Shown here: positions 55,618-64,000 of the stretch, piece by piece
Numbering within the stretch: the first letter of the stretch is position 1
How the letters are laid out: each line of letters opens with the position of its first letter
Assembly: GCF_009711135.1 (NCBI RefSeq)
Contig: NZ_WMIC01000010.1
Span: 1 to 64,000 of the forward strand
DNA: 64,000 bases
Direction: 5' to 3'
Source: Flavobacterium sp. LC2016-01
Lineage (GTDB): Bacteria > Bacteroidota > Bacteroidia > Flavobacteriales > Flavobacteriaceae
Program-made: the position numbers and the translations under genes
Notes under the pieces: generated by a model
Databases searched by the model: none
Told to the model about the DNA's origin: nothing
What the model saw: the letters and a program-made list of their open reading frames with translations, nothing else

Positions 55618-56259
55618 ATGAAAAAGATATTGATTATCACTGCAAGTGCCAGAACGGCTCAGTCAAAAAGCAGAGCCCTGACAGAAACATTTGTAAATCT
55701 ATGGAATGAAATACAAGGAGAAGCAGTTTTTAAATTTAGAGATTTGAGCAACTCCGACATTCCATTTGTTAATGAAAGCTGGATTCAAGCAGCTTCAAAG
55801 AAAAAAGAAGTGAGAGATGAGATTGATAATCAAGCTTTAAAACTAAGTGATTTTTATATTCAGGAATTAAAAGAAGCAGATTGTATTGTACTCGGCACAC
55901 CAATGTATAATTGGTCCATTCCAGCAGTATTAAAGGGCTACATTGATCAAATTATTAGAATAAATGAAACATGGAAGTTTGATTCTGATAATACTGAGAA
56001 TCCTTATTTAGGCCTGCTTGAAAATAAAACCATTTTTCTGTTATTGACAAGAGGCGGAATAGGTTACGAGAAAGGCGAACCCAATGCACACATGAATTTT
56101 CAAAGCGCCTATTTACAGGAAGTGTTTAAACTGATTGGCATTGACAATATTCATACTATTGCAGTTAATGGAGAATCACGCGATCAGGAAGCTTTTGCAA
56201 AAAGTCTGGAAACTGCACATAAAACGATAAAAAGCTTAATAGAAAAAGAGGTTTTATGA
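55618..56259 (+). CDS. flavodoxin-fold NAD(P)H oxidoreductase (azoreductase-like)
   Basis: 213 residues. It begins KKILIITASARTAQSKSRALTETF and contains GTPMYNWSIPAVLKGYIDQIIR, as in FMN-dependent NADH-azoreductases and quinone reductases. It reduces quinones, azo or nitro compounds with two electrons. Its stop overlaps the start of the transporter gene by 4 bases (ATGA), so the pair is translationally coupled. Confidence 0.87.
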   Translation: MKKILIITASARTAQSKSRALTETFVNLWNEIQGEAVFKFRDLSNSDIPFVNESWIQAASKKKEVRDEIDNQALKLSDFYIQELKEADCIVLGTPMYNWSIPAVLKGYIDQIIRINETWKFDSDNTENPYLGLLENKTIFLLLTRGGIGYEKGEPNAHMNFQSAYLQEVFKLIGIDNIHTIAVNGESRDQEAFAKSLETAHKTIKSLIEKEVL

Positions 56260-57161
56260 GCGCACAAAAACATAACAGCGATATTTGGAAAGGAAGCTTG
56301 TTCATAATCATGGCAGCTTGCTGTTATGGAATGCTTGGAACTTTTGTAAAATTGGCATACCAAGATGGCTATGGAACAGCTGAGGTTACCATTTCACAAT
56401 TTTCAATAGGGTTTATTGTCTTGCTGATTCTTACTGTTTTTTCAAAAAAAGCAACACTTTTTGTAAATGAAAAAGCAGTGAATAAAAGCAGAAAGAGCTA
56501 TATAAAACTGATTATTTCTGGAACTTCACTTGGTTTTACAAGCATCTTTTATTACATGGCGGTCAGGTATATACCTGTCAGTTTGGGTATAGTTCTTCTC
56601 ATACAAGCAGTTTGGATGAGTCTTGTTTTAGAGATGCTGCAAAAAAGAAAAAGACCTGAAATATATAAAATAACCGCAGTTTGTATCATAATTTTCGGAA
56701 CCATATTGGCAACAGATGTCTTGCATCAATATAATCAAATTAATTGGAAAGGAGTTGGCTGGGGAATTCTGGCCGCAATATCATACACCGCTACCATGTA
56801 TTCATCAAACCATATTGAAGTAGGTTTTCCAACACTGAAAAGAAGTTTTTTAATGGTTAGCGGCGGACTTATAACGGTACTTTTGACCTTTTGTGTTTCA
56901 CTTGTAAATGGATTTTCTTTTGAGATATTTTTTAACTGGGGAATTTTAATAGCATTATTCGGAACCATTCTTCCGCCCATATTTTTCAGTAAAGGAATGC
57001 CTTTAATAGGGATAGGCTTAGGAGCAATTTTTACATCATTAGAAATTCCTGTATCCATTTTATTTGCACATTTTCTGCTTGATGAATATGTTTCTTTTAG
57101 CCAATGGATTGGCGTGTGTCTCGTGCTGGTCGCTGCAATGTTGAAAAATAGGAATACATAA
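56256..57161 (+). CDS. EamA/DMT-family transporter
   Basis: 301 residues with ten transmembrane helices in two EamA repeats. GSLFIIMAACCYGMLGTFVKLAY and GVGWGILAAISYTATMYSSNHIE start the two halves. It is coupled to the reductase gene, so the pair may modify and export the same compound. Substrate is unknown. Confidence 0.88.
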   Translation: MSAQKHNSDIWKGSLFIIMAACCYGMLGTFVKLAYQDGYGTAEVTISQFSIGFIVLLILTVFSKKATLFVNEKAVNKSRKSYIKLIISGTSLGFTSIFYYMAVRYIPVSLGIVLLIQAVWMSLVLEMLQKRKRPEIYKITAVCIIIFGTILATDVLHQYNQINWKGVGWGILAAISYTATMYSSNHIEVGFPTLKRSFLMVSGGLITVLLTFCVSLVNGFSFEIFFNWGILIALFGTILPPIFFSKGMPLIGIGLGAIFTSLEIPVSILFAHFLLDEYVSFSQWIGVCLVLVAAMLKNRNT

Positions 57162-57328
57162 AATCGGCTTACTTTTAGGACTTATAAAATAGAATTTTCC
57201 TCTTCAAAATAGGCTAATTCTTTCTTAATCTCTTATAATAATTATTTGTATTAGAAAATTTAGCATTCTGTTTAAAATATAATATATACTTTTATTAGCT
57301 GATACGAATTGACTAATACACAAACAAA

Positions 57329-58276
57329 ATGGATTCTCAAAACCAAAAAAATGAAATAAACCGACGCAGATTTTTACAAAGCACAGCCGCTGCGGGAATT
57401 TACTTGGGCCTTTTTGGCATGCCTAAATTATTTGGCAATACAATAATGGATATAGATAAAGAGGGTACTCAGATTACAAATGTTAAGCTGAATAACGGCA
57501 TAAAAATGCCCATGCTTGGATTTGGAACCTACGGGCTTAAAGGGGAAGTATGCCAGCAATCTGTAGCCAGTGCCCTATCAGTCGGCTACCGCCTTATTGA
57601 TACCGCCAAAGTGTATGGAAATGAAGAAGCGGTAGGCAAAGGAATAAAACAGAGTGGAATCAATAGAAAGGAACTTTTTGTTACCTCGAAACTATGGGTT
57701 GATGATGCTGGTTATGAAAATGCTAAAAAAGGTTTTGAAGAGACATTGACAAAATTAGGACTAGAATATCTCGATTTGTATCTTATCCACCGTCCAAGAG
57801 GTGATGTGAAAGGATCTTGGAAAGCTATGGAAGAACTTTACAAGGCTGGAAAAATTAGAGCTATAGGAATAAGTAACTTCGATTCAGACCAAATGGCTGA
57901 TCTTTTGTCCTATGCTCAGGTAAAACCGGTTGTGAATCAGATTGAAACACACGCTTATTATCAGCAAGGTAATGCATATAATGTGCTGAAACAACATAAT
58001 ATTCAGATGGAGGCGTGGGCACCTTTTGCAGAAGGCCGCAACGGACTTTTTACAAATGAAGTATTTGCCAAGATTGCCAAAAAGCATAGCAAGACTGTTG
58101 CTCAGGTAAATCTGAGATGGCATTATCAGCGTGGTATTGTTGCCATTCCAAGATCTTCCCAAAAAGTACATATTATAGAAAATCTGAATATATTTGATTT
58201 CAAACTCGATCATGAAGATATGAGTGCAATTGAAAAACTTGACTTAAATAAAACCCAATTTCCGGAATGGAGCTAA
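57329..58276 (+). CDS. Tat-exported aldo/keto reductase
   Basis: 315 residues. The N-terminus has a twin-arginine motif (NRRRFLQ at about 11-17) with a hydrophobic segment, so export of the folded enzyme is expected, which is unusual for this family. The catalytic tetrad is complete: D91, Y96, K121 and H154. The NADPH-binding region ends with IPRSSQKVHIIENL. It is a single gene between divergent and convergent neighbours. The substrate is unknown. Confidence 0.88.
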   Translation: MDSQNQKNEINRRRFLQSTAAAGIYLGLFGMPKLFGNTIMDIDKEGTQITNVKLNNGIKMPMLGFGTYGLKGEVCQQSVASALSVGYRLIDTAKVYGNEEAVGKGIKQSGINRKELFVTSKLWVDDAGYENAKKGFEETLTKLGLEYLDLYLIHRPRGDVKGSWKAMEELYKAGKIRAIGISNFDSDQMADLLSYAQVKPVVNQIETHAYYQQGNAYNVLKQHNIQMEAWAPFAEGRNGLFTNEVFAKIAKKHSKTVAQVNLRWHYQRGIVAIPRSSQKVHIIENLNIFDFKLDHEDMSAIEKLDLNKTQFPEWS

Positions 58277-58314
58277 AGCATTGGTATTCGACTATATTGT
58301 TCTGATCTTATTAT

Positions 58315-58350
58315 AAAAAAGCCTCTTTAATTGGAGGCTTTATTTTTTTT
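58315..58350. terminator. bidirectional intrinsic terminator
   Basis: AAAGCCTC and its counterpart GGAGGCTTT flank a short loop with A and T runs on the outside. It serves the reductase gene (plus) and ilvN (minus). Confidence 0.75.
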
Positions 58351-58389
58351 TGAACACGTTAATTTAGTGCTTAATGTAAAAGTAATGTG

Positions 58390-58893
58390 TTAATATGCAT
58401 CGAAAGCTTCACTATTTAGAGTGACAGCAATTCGGGCAGTTTTTACAAATTCAATTAATCCAAATTTCTTTAATTCGATCGCCAAATCATTGATATCATC
58501 TTCTTGTCCTGTTGCTTCAAATACAGTAAAATCTTTTTCAATTATTACAGATTCAGCATTATATTTTCTGAGTAAATGATTCACACTTTCGTCATTTATG
58601 AAAGTGGAAGTCATTACTTTAAATAATCCCATTTGTTTCCAGACGATTTCCTCATTTGTACTGCAGTAACAGCTGTAAACCTCAATGATTTTTTCGATTT
58701 GAAGTGCAATATTTCTAGCGATTTCAAAAGTTTCCTTTATAACGAGGGTACATCTGTACAATTTGTCAATTTCGCAAGTAGCGATATTGATACTTTCTAA
58801 ACTGATTTTTCGTCGCGAAAGTATAACCGTTATTTTATTAAGTAATCCCATTTGATCTTCTGTGTAGGCAGTTAAAGTATATTCTTGTTTCAT
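58390..58893 (-). CDS. ilvN: acetolactate synthase small (regulatory) subunit
   Basis: 167 residues. The N-terminal ACT domain (about 3-80) has LTAYTEDQMGLLNKITVILSRRKISLESINIATCE. A C-terminal IlvN-type domain follows with WKQMGLFKVMTS and FTVFEATGQEDDINDLAIELKKFGLIEFVKTARIAVT. It binds branched-chain amino acids and regulates acetolactate synthase, the first step of valine/isoleucine synthesis. There is no ilvB next to it; it is transcribed alone, behind two tandem Ile leader-peptide attenuators. Confidence 0.9.
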   Translation of the reverse strand: MKQEYTLTAYTEDQMGLLNKITVILSRRKISLESINIATCEIDKLYRCTLVIKETFEIARNIALQIEKIIEVYSCYCSTNEEIVWKQMGLFKVMTSTFINDESVNHLLRKYNAESVIIEKDFTVFEATGQEDDINDLAIELKKFGLIEFVKTARIAVTLNSEAFDAY

Positions 58894-58945
58894 TTGAAAG
58901 GTGTTTGTGTATTTGAATGATTACTAATTAGTGTTTTTTAGAAAT

Positions 58946-58982
58946 AAAAAAACCTTTCTCATTATGACTGAGAAAGGTTTTT
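58946..58982 (-). terminator. ilvN attenuator terminator 2
   Basis: AAACCTTTCTC (58950-58960) pairs with GAGAAAGGTTT (58970-58980) across a 9-base loop and is followed by a U-tract on the minus strand. It lies 53 bases before the ilvN start. Confidence 0.85.
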
Positions 58983-59006
58983 ATTATACAATAGAATCCT
59001 GCCTCG

Positions 59007-59063
59007 TCATAATAGACGAATAATGATAATTGTGCTGATAATAATTTGTACAGAATTTTTCAT
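59007..59063 (-). CDS. Ile-rich leader peptide 2 of ilvN
   Basis: Eighteen codons encode MKNSVQIIISTIIIIRLL and stop. Seven are Ile codons and two are Leu codons. The TATTAT stretch after the Ile run is bracketed by a TCGTC/GACGA hairpin. It shares STIIIIR with SNIIIIR of leader peptide 1, so the two look duplicated. Translation stalling on these codons would prevent formation of terminator 2. Confidence 0.8.
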   Translation of the reverse strand: MKNSVQIIISTIIIIRLL

Positions 59064-59076
59064 GTATATTTTAAAT

Positions 59077-59105
59077 AAAAAAAGCCTCCCAAAGAGGGAG
59101 GCTTT
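59077..59105 (-). terminator. ilvN attenuator terminator 1
   Basis: AAAGCCTCCC (59096-59105 on the complementary strand) and GGGAGGCTTT form a perfect 10-bp stem with a 5-base loop, followed by seven T. It stands between the two leader peptides, 41 bases after the first leader stop codon. Confidence 0.88.
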
Positions 59106-59146
59106 AAATTGTATCTATGTACTTATTTATATAACATCCCAGATCA

Positions 59147-59200
59147 TTATCTAATGATAATAATGTTGCTGATAATAGTGATGTTAATTAAGTTTTTCAT
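59147..59200 (-). CDS. Ile-rich leader peptide 1 of ilvN
   Basis: Seventeen codons encode MKNLINITIISNIIIIR and stop; eight are Ile. ATTATC-ATTA-GATAAT forms a pause-type hairpin over the last Ile codons and the stop, and AACAT/ATGTT can extend it. It is too short to be found by normal gene prediction. Its position before a terminator, before ilvN, marks it as a classical leader peptide. Confidence 0.82.
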   Translation of the reverse strand: MKNLINITIISNIIIIR

Positions 59201-59220
59201 GTTATATTTTCGATGTGCGA

Positions 59221-59228
59221 CAAATGTA
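59221..59228 (-). promoter_or_regulatory. TAnnTTTG-type -7 box of the ilvN transcript
   Basis: TACATTTG on the minus strand, 20 bases upstream of leader peptide 1. Transcription would begin near 59214. A -33 TTG is not obvious; the upstream sequence is a T-rich tract. Confidence 0.55.
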
Positions 59229-59510
59229 TTGATTTTTATAATGTTAAAAAAAAGTTTTTTTCAATGAGATTATTTGTTTTAAAGGAGAATGCCTTTCAAC
59301 GCATAAATCTTTAAAAGATATTCAGACAACTTAGGAATTCAACTTAAATACCGAAAGGGAATTAATGGTCCCTATTATTTCATAAGACATTTCTTGAAAA
59401 TAATTAATCGGACTAAAGTAAAAATTGAAAATAATTAAGGGTAAATCGTTTTTAGTTCAATTATCTTTTGGGTTTTAACATATAAAATACCTAATATTGC
59501 GTTATATACA

Positions 59511-60098
59511 ATGATTTTTACTTTTATAATGTCTTTTCCTAACAAATTTGATGATCACGCATTAATTGCTCTTCTAAAGGAAGATAATCAATTAGCGTAT
59601 ACAGAAATTTTCGAGAAGTATTCAAAAGTCCTCATAAATCATGCTTATAAAATACTTGGTAATCAAGATGAAGCAAATGACATCGTTCAGGAAGTATTTT
59701 TAACAATCTGGAACAAGCGTCATGAATTAGCAATTACTGGATCTTTATCATCCTACTTATATAAGGCAGTAAAAAATAAAATACTGAATCATATTGCGCA
59801 TGAAAAAGTGATTTCACGTTATGCTGATTCAATTTCAATTTTCATCGAAAACGATTATACTTTTGCTGATTCTAATCTTAGAGAAAAAGAGTTAGAAGCA
59901 GTTATTGCAAAAGAAATTGCATTACTTCCAGAAAAAATGAGAGAAGTTTTTCTTTTAAGAAAGGTCGATGAACTTTCCTATGAAGAAATTGCGCTTCAAC
60001 TCAATATTACAGATAAAACTGCCAAGCAGCAGGTGTATAACTCTGTGAAAATTCTACGCGTAAAACTTAAATCATTTTTAACCGTTTTTGTTTGTTAA
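59511..60098 (+). CDS. ECF RNA polymerase sigma factor
   Basis: 195 residues (a later Met, MSFPNKF, may be the true start). Region 2 has ILGNQDEANDIVQEVFLTIWNKR and region 4 LPEKMREVFLLRKVDELSYEEIALQLNITDKTAKQQVYNSVKILR. It is of the FecI-like group that pairs with FecR and a SusC receptor, both of which follow. A GGGTAA sequence is present 72 bases upstream but lacks the second box seen in the first ECF regulon. Confidence 0.9.
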   Translation: MIFTFIMSFPNKFDDHALIALLKEDNQLAYTEIFEKYSKVLINHAYKILGNQDEANDIVQEVFLTIWNKRHELAITGSLSSYLYKAVKNKILNHIAHEKVISRYADSISIFIENDYTFADSNLREKELEAVIAKEIALLPEKMREVFLLRKVDELSYEEIALQLNITDKTAKQQVYNSVKILRVKLKSFLTVFVC

Positions 60099-60284
60099 AT
60101 TTTTTTTTCTTTTTACAATAATATTACCTCCTAATGTTCTTTTTATCAGTTGTTTATTAACTTGATTGTTTCTGTCAGTTAATGATAAGATAATTATTTT
60201 TTAATTTTTTTTTGATATTGGATATGACAAAAGTTGTTTTTAACTGTCTTATTTAAAAGCAAGATAAAATTTTGCATGATAATT

Positions 60285-61424
60285 ATGAATGAAACTGAAA
60301 TCTTAGCGCTGCTAAAAAAACACAAGGAAGGCCTTTTGTCTGCTGAAGAGCAGGATAAACTCGATGCTTGGTACCTGCACACAGCTGTTAACAGCGATTT
60401 ACAGCTCAGCGAAAATGAGCTGCAGGAAAGTTATGAGCTGCTGAAATCTAAACTGCCTCTTCAGTATGAAAGAAAAGTAATTCGTCTGTGGCCCCGCGTC
60501 GCTGTAGCGGCATCAATACTTTTACTTCTGGGAATAGGAATATTTTATTTCACTAAACCAAATCAGCAAAATATTCAGGTTGTCGTAAAACCACAGGAAA
60601 TTGCTCCAGGAGGAACCAGAGGTATTTTGACACTTTCTAATGGTAAGCAAATTGTACTGTCTGATATTTCTACAAAAGATACTATTGCCAAAGAAGGAGA
60701 AAAAGAAGAAGTTACCATAAAGATGGGGGCAAATGGAGTAATCACGTATACTATCAATCCAAATGCTGCTATTTCAAAGGAAGAAGCTAATTCGTTCAAT
60801 ACACTTTCAACTCCAACAGGAGGACAATATAATATTGTTTTGGCAGACGGAACAAAAGTGTATCTAAATGCAGTTTCATCTATTAAATATCCAACTCAAT
60901 TTAATGGAAATAAGCGAATTGTAGAACTTGAAGGTGAAGCTTATTTTGAGGTAGCCAAAAATAAAAACAAACCTTTTATTGTAAAATCAGATAAGCAATC
61001 AATAGAAGTATTAGGAACTCATTTTAACGTGCACTCTTATAACGACGAAGCTGTTGTAAAAACGACTTTGATTGAAGGAAGTGTGGCAGTTGCTTTTAAA
61101 AACCAAAAAACAATATTAAAACCGGGACAACAGTCGGATGTATCTGATAATTTTTCTAGAATTAAAGTAAGAGAAGTAGATACGGAAGAAGCAGTTGCAT
61201 GGAAAAATGGTCGTTTTAAATTTGATAATGCTGATTTAAAAACAGTAATGAGACAGCTGGAACGCTGGTACGGAATTACAGTACAATACCGTGGAGATGT
61301 ATCGGATGTTAGATTTAACGGAGGTACGTTTAGAAATAAAAATTTGTCTGAAGTATTAAAAGTACTTGAGTTTAGTAATATAAAATTTAAGGTTGAAGGA
61401 AAAACAGTTATTGTATATCCCTGA
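60285..61424 (+). CDS. FecR-family anti-sigma factor
   Basis: 379 residues from the ATG at 60285 (MNETEILALLKK); an upstream ATG is possible. A cytoplasmic N-terminus (about 1-65), a transmembrane helix (about 70-88), a FecR domain (about 160-250: LADGTKVYLNAVSSIKYP, GEAYFEVAKN) and a DUF4974-like domain (about 300-379: FRNKNLSEVLKVLEFSNI) are in order. It controls the ECF factor 186 bases upstream and is signalled by the SusC downstream. Confidence 0.9.
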   Translation: MNETEILALLKKHKEGLLSAEEQDKLDAWYLHTAVNSDLQLSENELQESYELLKSKLPLQYERKVIRLWPRVAVAASILLLLGIGIFYFTKPNQQNIQVVVKPQEIAPGGTRGILTLSNGKQIVLSDISTKDTIAKEGEKEEVTIKMGANGVITYTINPNAAISKEEANSFNTLSTPTGGQYNIVLADGTKVYLNAVSSIKYPTQFNGNKRIVELEGEAYFEVAKNKNKPFIVKSDKQSIEVLGTHFNVHSYNDEAVVKTTLIEGSVAVAFKNQKTILKPGQQSDVSDNFSRIKVREVDTEEAVAWKNGRFKFDNADLKTVMRQLERWYGITVQYRGDVSDVRFNGGTFRNKNLSEVLKVLEFSNIKFKVEGKTVIVYP

Positions 61425-61464
61425 TTTTAAATTTACCCGAATATACTGAGATTATAAACTAAAA

Positions 61465-61493
61465 AACCAGAAACAGTTGCGATGCTTCTGGTT
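61465..61493 (+). terminator. weak hairpin after fecR
   Basis: AACCAGAA pairs with TTCTGGTT across 13 bases; the following T-run is short. It may reduce rather than end transcription into the receptor gene. Confidence 0.4.
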
Positions 61494-61559
61494 GTTATAA
61501 AAGTTTATAGCCGGTATAAGTTGTCCACCTATTGTTTAACTATAATCAAATGTAAATGT

Positions 61560-64000
61560 ATGAAATTTAATTTACAACCAAAAAAACCTTACAAAAAACT
61601 TGAAAAAAGGATCCCGAAATTTAAATCTTCTATTTCTTTATGGGTCTTTAGTGCGCTCCTGATGCTGTTTTGCAGTTTTAAAAGCCAAGCGCAGAACATT
61701 ACGATTAAATTTAAAGATGCACCACTGGAAACAGTTCTGAAAGAGGTGGCAAAACAGGCCAATTATGAAGTTTTTTATACCCAAAAATTATTCAAAAATT
61801 CGAGCCCTGTAACTATTAATGTTAAGAATTCTTCTTTGAAAGAAACTTTAAATCAGATTTTTAGTTCTCAAAAATTAAAGTACACCATTACCAATCAAAC
61901 CATTGTGGTTACTGAGGAAAAAGAGGAAAAAGCTGAAAAGCAGGGAAACGGATTAATCGGTATACGCGGAAAAGTAGTAAATAATAAAAATGAGCCTTTT
62001 CCGGGTGTAAATGTAAATGTTTCGGGCACGAACATGCATAGTATAACCGATTTTGACGGAAGCTTTTCTATTGACAATGTGCCCGCTGAAGGTATCATAG
62101 AAGTCTCAGGGCTGACAATAGAAAAAAAATCTTTTTCAATAGGAGGGCGTACGCAATTGACACTTTTTGTGGAAGAGAAAATATCTGTTATGAAAGAAGT
62201 TGTTGTGACAGGTTATCAGACTCTTGAGAGAAAACACTCTACGGGAGCCATCGCAACAGTAGATGAAAAAACATTAAATGAAAATATCAATCCCAGCTTA
62301 TTAGCCGCCTTGGAAGGCCGTGTTGCAGGTTTGATGTTTCAAAAAAATCCTAACGGATCTTCAGCCGATAAACCTATTTTGAGAGGTATAGGAACTTTTT
62401 CTTCTCTGCTGGTTGGTTACAGTCCGCTAATAGTAATTGATGGCCTGCCAACTGAAATGACTCTGGATGAAATTAATCCTTACGATATTGAAAGCGTCAA
62501 TGTTCTTAAAGATGCCGCTGCAGCTTCTATTTATGGTTCAAGAGCCGCAAATGGTGTTATTGTTTTGAGTACTAAAAAAGGAAGCGGCAGTTTAAAAGTT
62601 ACTGTAAATTCTGATTTCTTTATTTCTGCAAAACCTAATTTAAGAGATATGAATTACGCTTCAACAAGCGATATGATAGATTTTGAACAAGCAGTTTACA
62701 ATAGAGAAAGAGCAAGGTTTACCAATACTGCCACTATGTTCAACAACTATGGAGATATTGGAAGCAGCAGTATCAAATATTACAGTCCGCTTTACCAATT
62801 AAACAGAGATTTGGAAGATGGAAAAGTAAGCAGCGCCGATTATAACAGTACCATTGCCCAATGGAAAAAAAACGATTATTATAAGGATTACAGTGATAAC
62901 GTATGGCAGAATGAATTCAGACAGCGTTACAACGTTACATTTTCAGGAAGTACAAGAAAGCAAAACACTTTTGTATCATTGAATTATGATGAATCTAAAG
63001 GACGTATCAAATACAACAACAGCAATAACTTTAACCTTTATGCTAAAAGCAGTTTTCAGCTGAATAACTGGCTGGAGGCTACAATTGGTGTCAATGGAAC
63101 GTTCAGCAATGACGATATAACCGATGTAGATTACGGCAATTATGATATCCAAAAAAGATACGAACGTATTACTGATGACAATGGAAATCTGGTAATGTCA
63201 CCATTTGTAAATCTAAGTGATGGTTTTACTTCGAGCGGTCTTATGAATCCTCAGATCGCTCAAAAATTAGCGGCTTTAAGCGGTTTTAAATCTTTGGAGT
63301 TTAATGTTTTAAATTCGCTTCAGGAAGGAATTAAACAGCAGAATTCATTAGGATTAAGAGCTTTTGCAAACATCAGAGCCAAGCTGTGGAAAGGTTTAAG
63401 TTATAACACACAATTTCAATACGAGGCCAGAAGAAATGAGAGCTCAGAATACAATGACGTAAATTCATATAAGATGCGTTATGCCATTAATGCATTAACG
63501 GGATATACTCCTACTACAAATACTTATACTTATGTGGATGGTTTTTCTACCGGAGGACGATATAAACAATTGAGCAATCAAGCCAGTAATTATACTTTTA
63601 GAAACCAATTAGATTATAATCAGGAATTTGCTGAGGGGAAACATACTGTTAATGCAGTTGCTGGTTTTGAAATGAGAGAAACCAGTTCTCCCAGAAATAT
63701 TGAACAAATTAGATACGGTTATGATCCTGTAACACTTACTTCTGCCGTACTTAATAGTTTGGCACTAAGCCAGACGGGCGTTGCAAGTTACATTTATGGC
63801 AGTAATAGAACGCTAGCAGCTGTCACAAGAACGCAGCAAGAATCCCTGCATCGCTATTTTTCAGTATTCAGTACTTTAAATTATACTTTTTTGTCTAAAT
63901 ATAACTTGACAGGAAGTTATAGAGTAGACCGAGCAGATTTGTTTGGAGTAGATCCTAAATATAAAAATCGCCCATTATGGTCAACAGGTCTGGGATGGAA
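61560..64000 (+). CDS. SusC/RagA-family TonB-linked receptor with STN domain, cut by the window end
   Basis: Open from an ATG at 61560 to the end of the window (813 codons so far, no stop). Signal segment (about 25-45), then STN domain (about 47-120: KDAPLETVLKEVAKQANYEVFY and SSLKETLNQIFSSQKLKYTI). A carboxypeptidase-regulatory-like domain (about 135-215, GKVVNNKNEPFPGVNVNVSGT) is followed by the plug (VVTGYQTLERKHSTGAI and LKDAAAASIYGSRAANGVIVL) and part of the barrel. The STN domain shows that it signals to the FecR upstream. A SusD partner is expected just beyond the window. Confidence 0.93.
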   Translation, partial: MKFNLQPKKPYKKLEKRIPKFKSSISLWVFSALLMLFCSFKSQAQNITIKFKDAPLETVLKEVAKQANYEVFYTQKLFKNSSPVTINVKNSSLKETLNQIFSSQKLKYTITNQTIVVTEEKEEKAEKQGNGLIGIRGKVVNNKNEPFPGVNVNVSGTNMHSITDFDGSFSIDNVPAEGIIEVSGLTIEKKSFSIGGRTQLTLFVEEKISVMKEVVVTGYQTLERKHSTGAIATVDEKTLNENINPSLLAALEGRVAGLMFQKNPNGSSADKPILRGIGTFSSLLVGYSPLIVIDGLPTEMTLDEINPYDIESVNVLKDAAAASIYGSRAANGVIVLSTKKGSGSLKVTVNSDFFISAKPNLRDMNYASTSDMIDFEQAVYNRERARFTNTATMFNNYGDIGSSSIKYYSPLYQLNRDLEDGKVSSADYNSTIAQWKKNDYYKDYSDNVWQNEFRQRYNVTFSGSTRKQNTFVSLNYDESKGRIKYNNSNNFNLYAKSSFQLNNWLEATIGVNGTFSNDDITDVDYGNYDIQKRYERITDDNGNLVMSPFVNLSDGFTSSGLMNPQIAQKLAALSGFKSLEFNVLNSLQEGIKQQNSLGLRAFANIRAKLWKGLSYNTQFQYEARRNESSEYNDVNSYKMRYAINALTGYTPTTNTYTYVDGFSTGGRYKQLSNQASNYTFRNQLDYNQEFAEGKHTVNAVAGFEMRETSSPRNIEQIRYGYDPVTLTSAVLNSLALSQTGVASYIYGSNRTLAAVTRTQQESLHRYFSVFSTLNYTFLSKYNLTGSYRVDRADLFGVDPKYKNRPLWSTGLGW

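Larger units (their letters stand above)
58894..59510. other. intergenic region with tandem ilvN attenuators
   Basis: 617 bases. The left part holds, in transcription order on the minus strand, a -7 box, leader peptide 1, terminator 1, leader peptide 2 and terminator 2. From about 59230 to 59510 only the weak GGGTAA motif before the second ECF sigma gene is of note. Confidence 0.75.

Overview
The window is AT-rich chromosomal DNA from a member of the Bacteroidota, most likely Flavobacterium or a close relative. The evidence is two SusC/SusD outer-membrane pairs, ECF sigma/FecR/TonB-receptor cassettes, many short lipoboxes ending in S-C or G-C, TAnnTTTG-type promoter boxes, and starts without Shine-Dalgarno sequences. 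No rRNA, tRNA, CRISPR array, transposase or phage gene was seen.

Layout. (1) 0.1-10.1 kb: a six-gene minus-strand operon of alpha/beta hydrolases and isochorismatase-like hydrolases, then a TPR sensor kinase and a divergent receiver-GAF-AAA-Fis sigma-54 activator. A paralogous alpha/beta hydrolase follows convergently. (2) 10.6-24.6 kb: a glycan-use locus with a GH2 enzyme carrying a malectin-like tail and two SusC/SusD pairs of different SusD type. (3) 24.9-28.0 kb: a luciferase-like oxidoreductase, a small unknown gene and an OprO/P-like porin. (4) 28.8-38.0 kb: an ECF sigma/FecR/TonB-receptor cassette, a divergent repeat lipoprotein, and a six-gene envelope operon (COG4315-type lipoprotein, OB-fold protein, DUF5777 barrel, c-type cytochrome, YceI, CHRD). 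(5) 38.1-43.4 kb: an AraC regulator, an orphan BstXI-like nuclease, an MFS transporter and a secreted Ppx/GppA-like protein. (6) 43.6-51.7 kb: secreted and membrane unknowns, a PL14-like lipoprotein, a roadblock-like protein and polyphosphate kinase. (7) 51.7-58.3 kb: a MocR regulator, MarR/AhpD-like pair, DoxX, LOG protein, flavodoxin-fold reductase, DMT transporter and Tat-exported aldo/keto reductase. (8) 58.4-59.2 kb: a lone ilvN behind two tandem isoleucine leader-peptide attenuators. (9) 59.5-64.0 kb: a second ECF sigma/FecR followed by an STN-type SusC cut by the window end.

The strongest new observations are regulatory. The motif GTAGGGTAA-N13-TGTTTTA occurs three times, with identical spacing, exactly in front of the divergent lipoprotein, the FecR/TonB genes and the six-gene envelope operon. 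It therefore defines a likely ECF regulon. In front of ilvN are two consecutive Ile-rich leader peptides, each followed by its own intrinsic terminator. Between the AraC gene and the BstXI-like gene lie TATAGTCCAT repeats with 21-bp spacing, next to a TTG-N17-TAGATTTG promoter that points at the nuclease gene.
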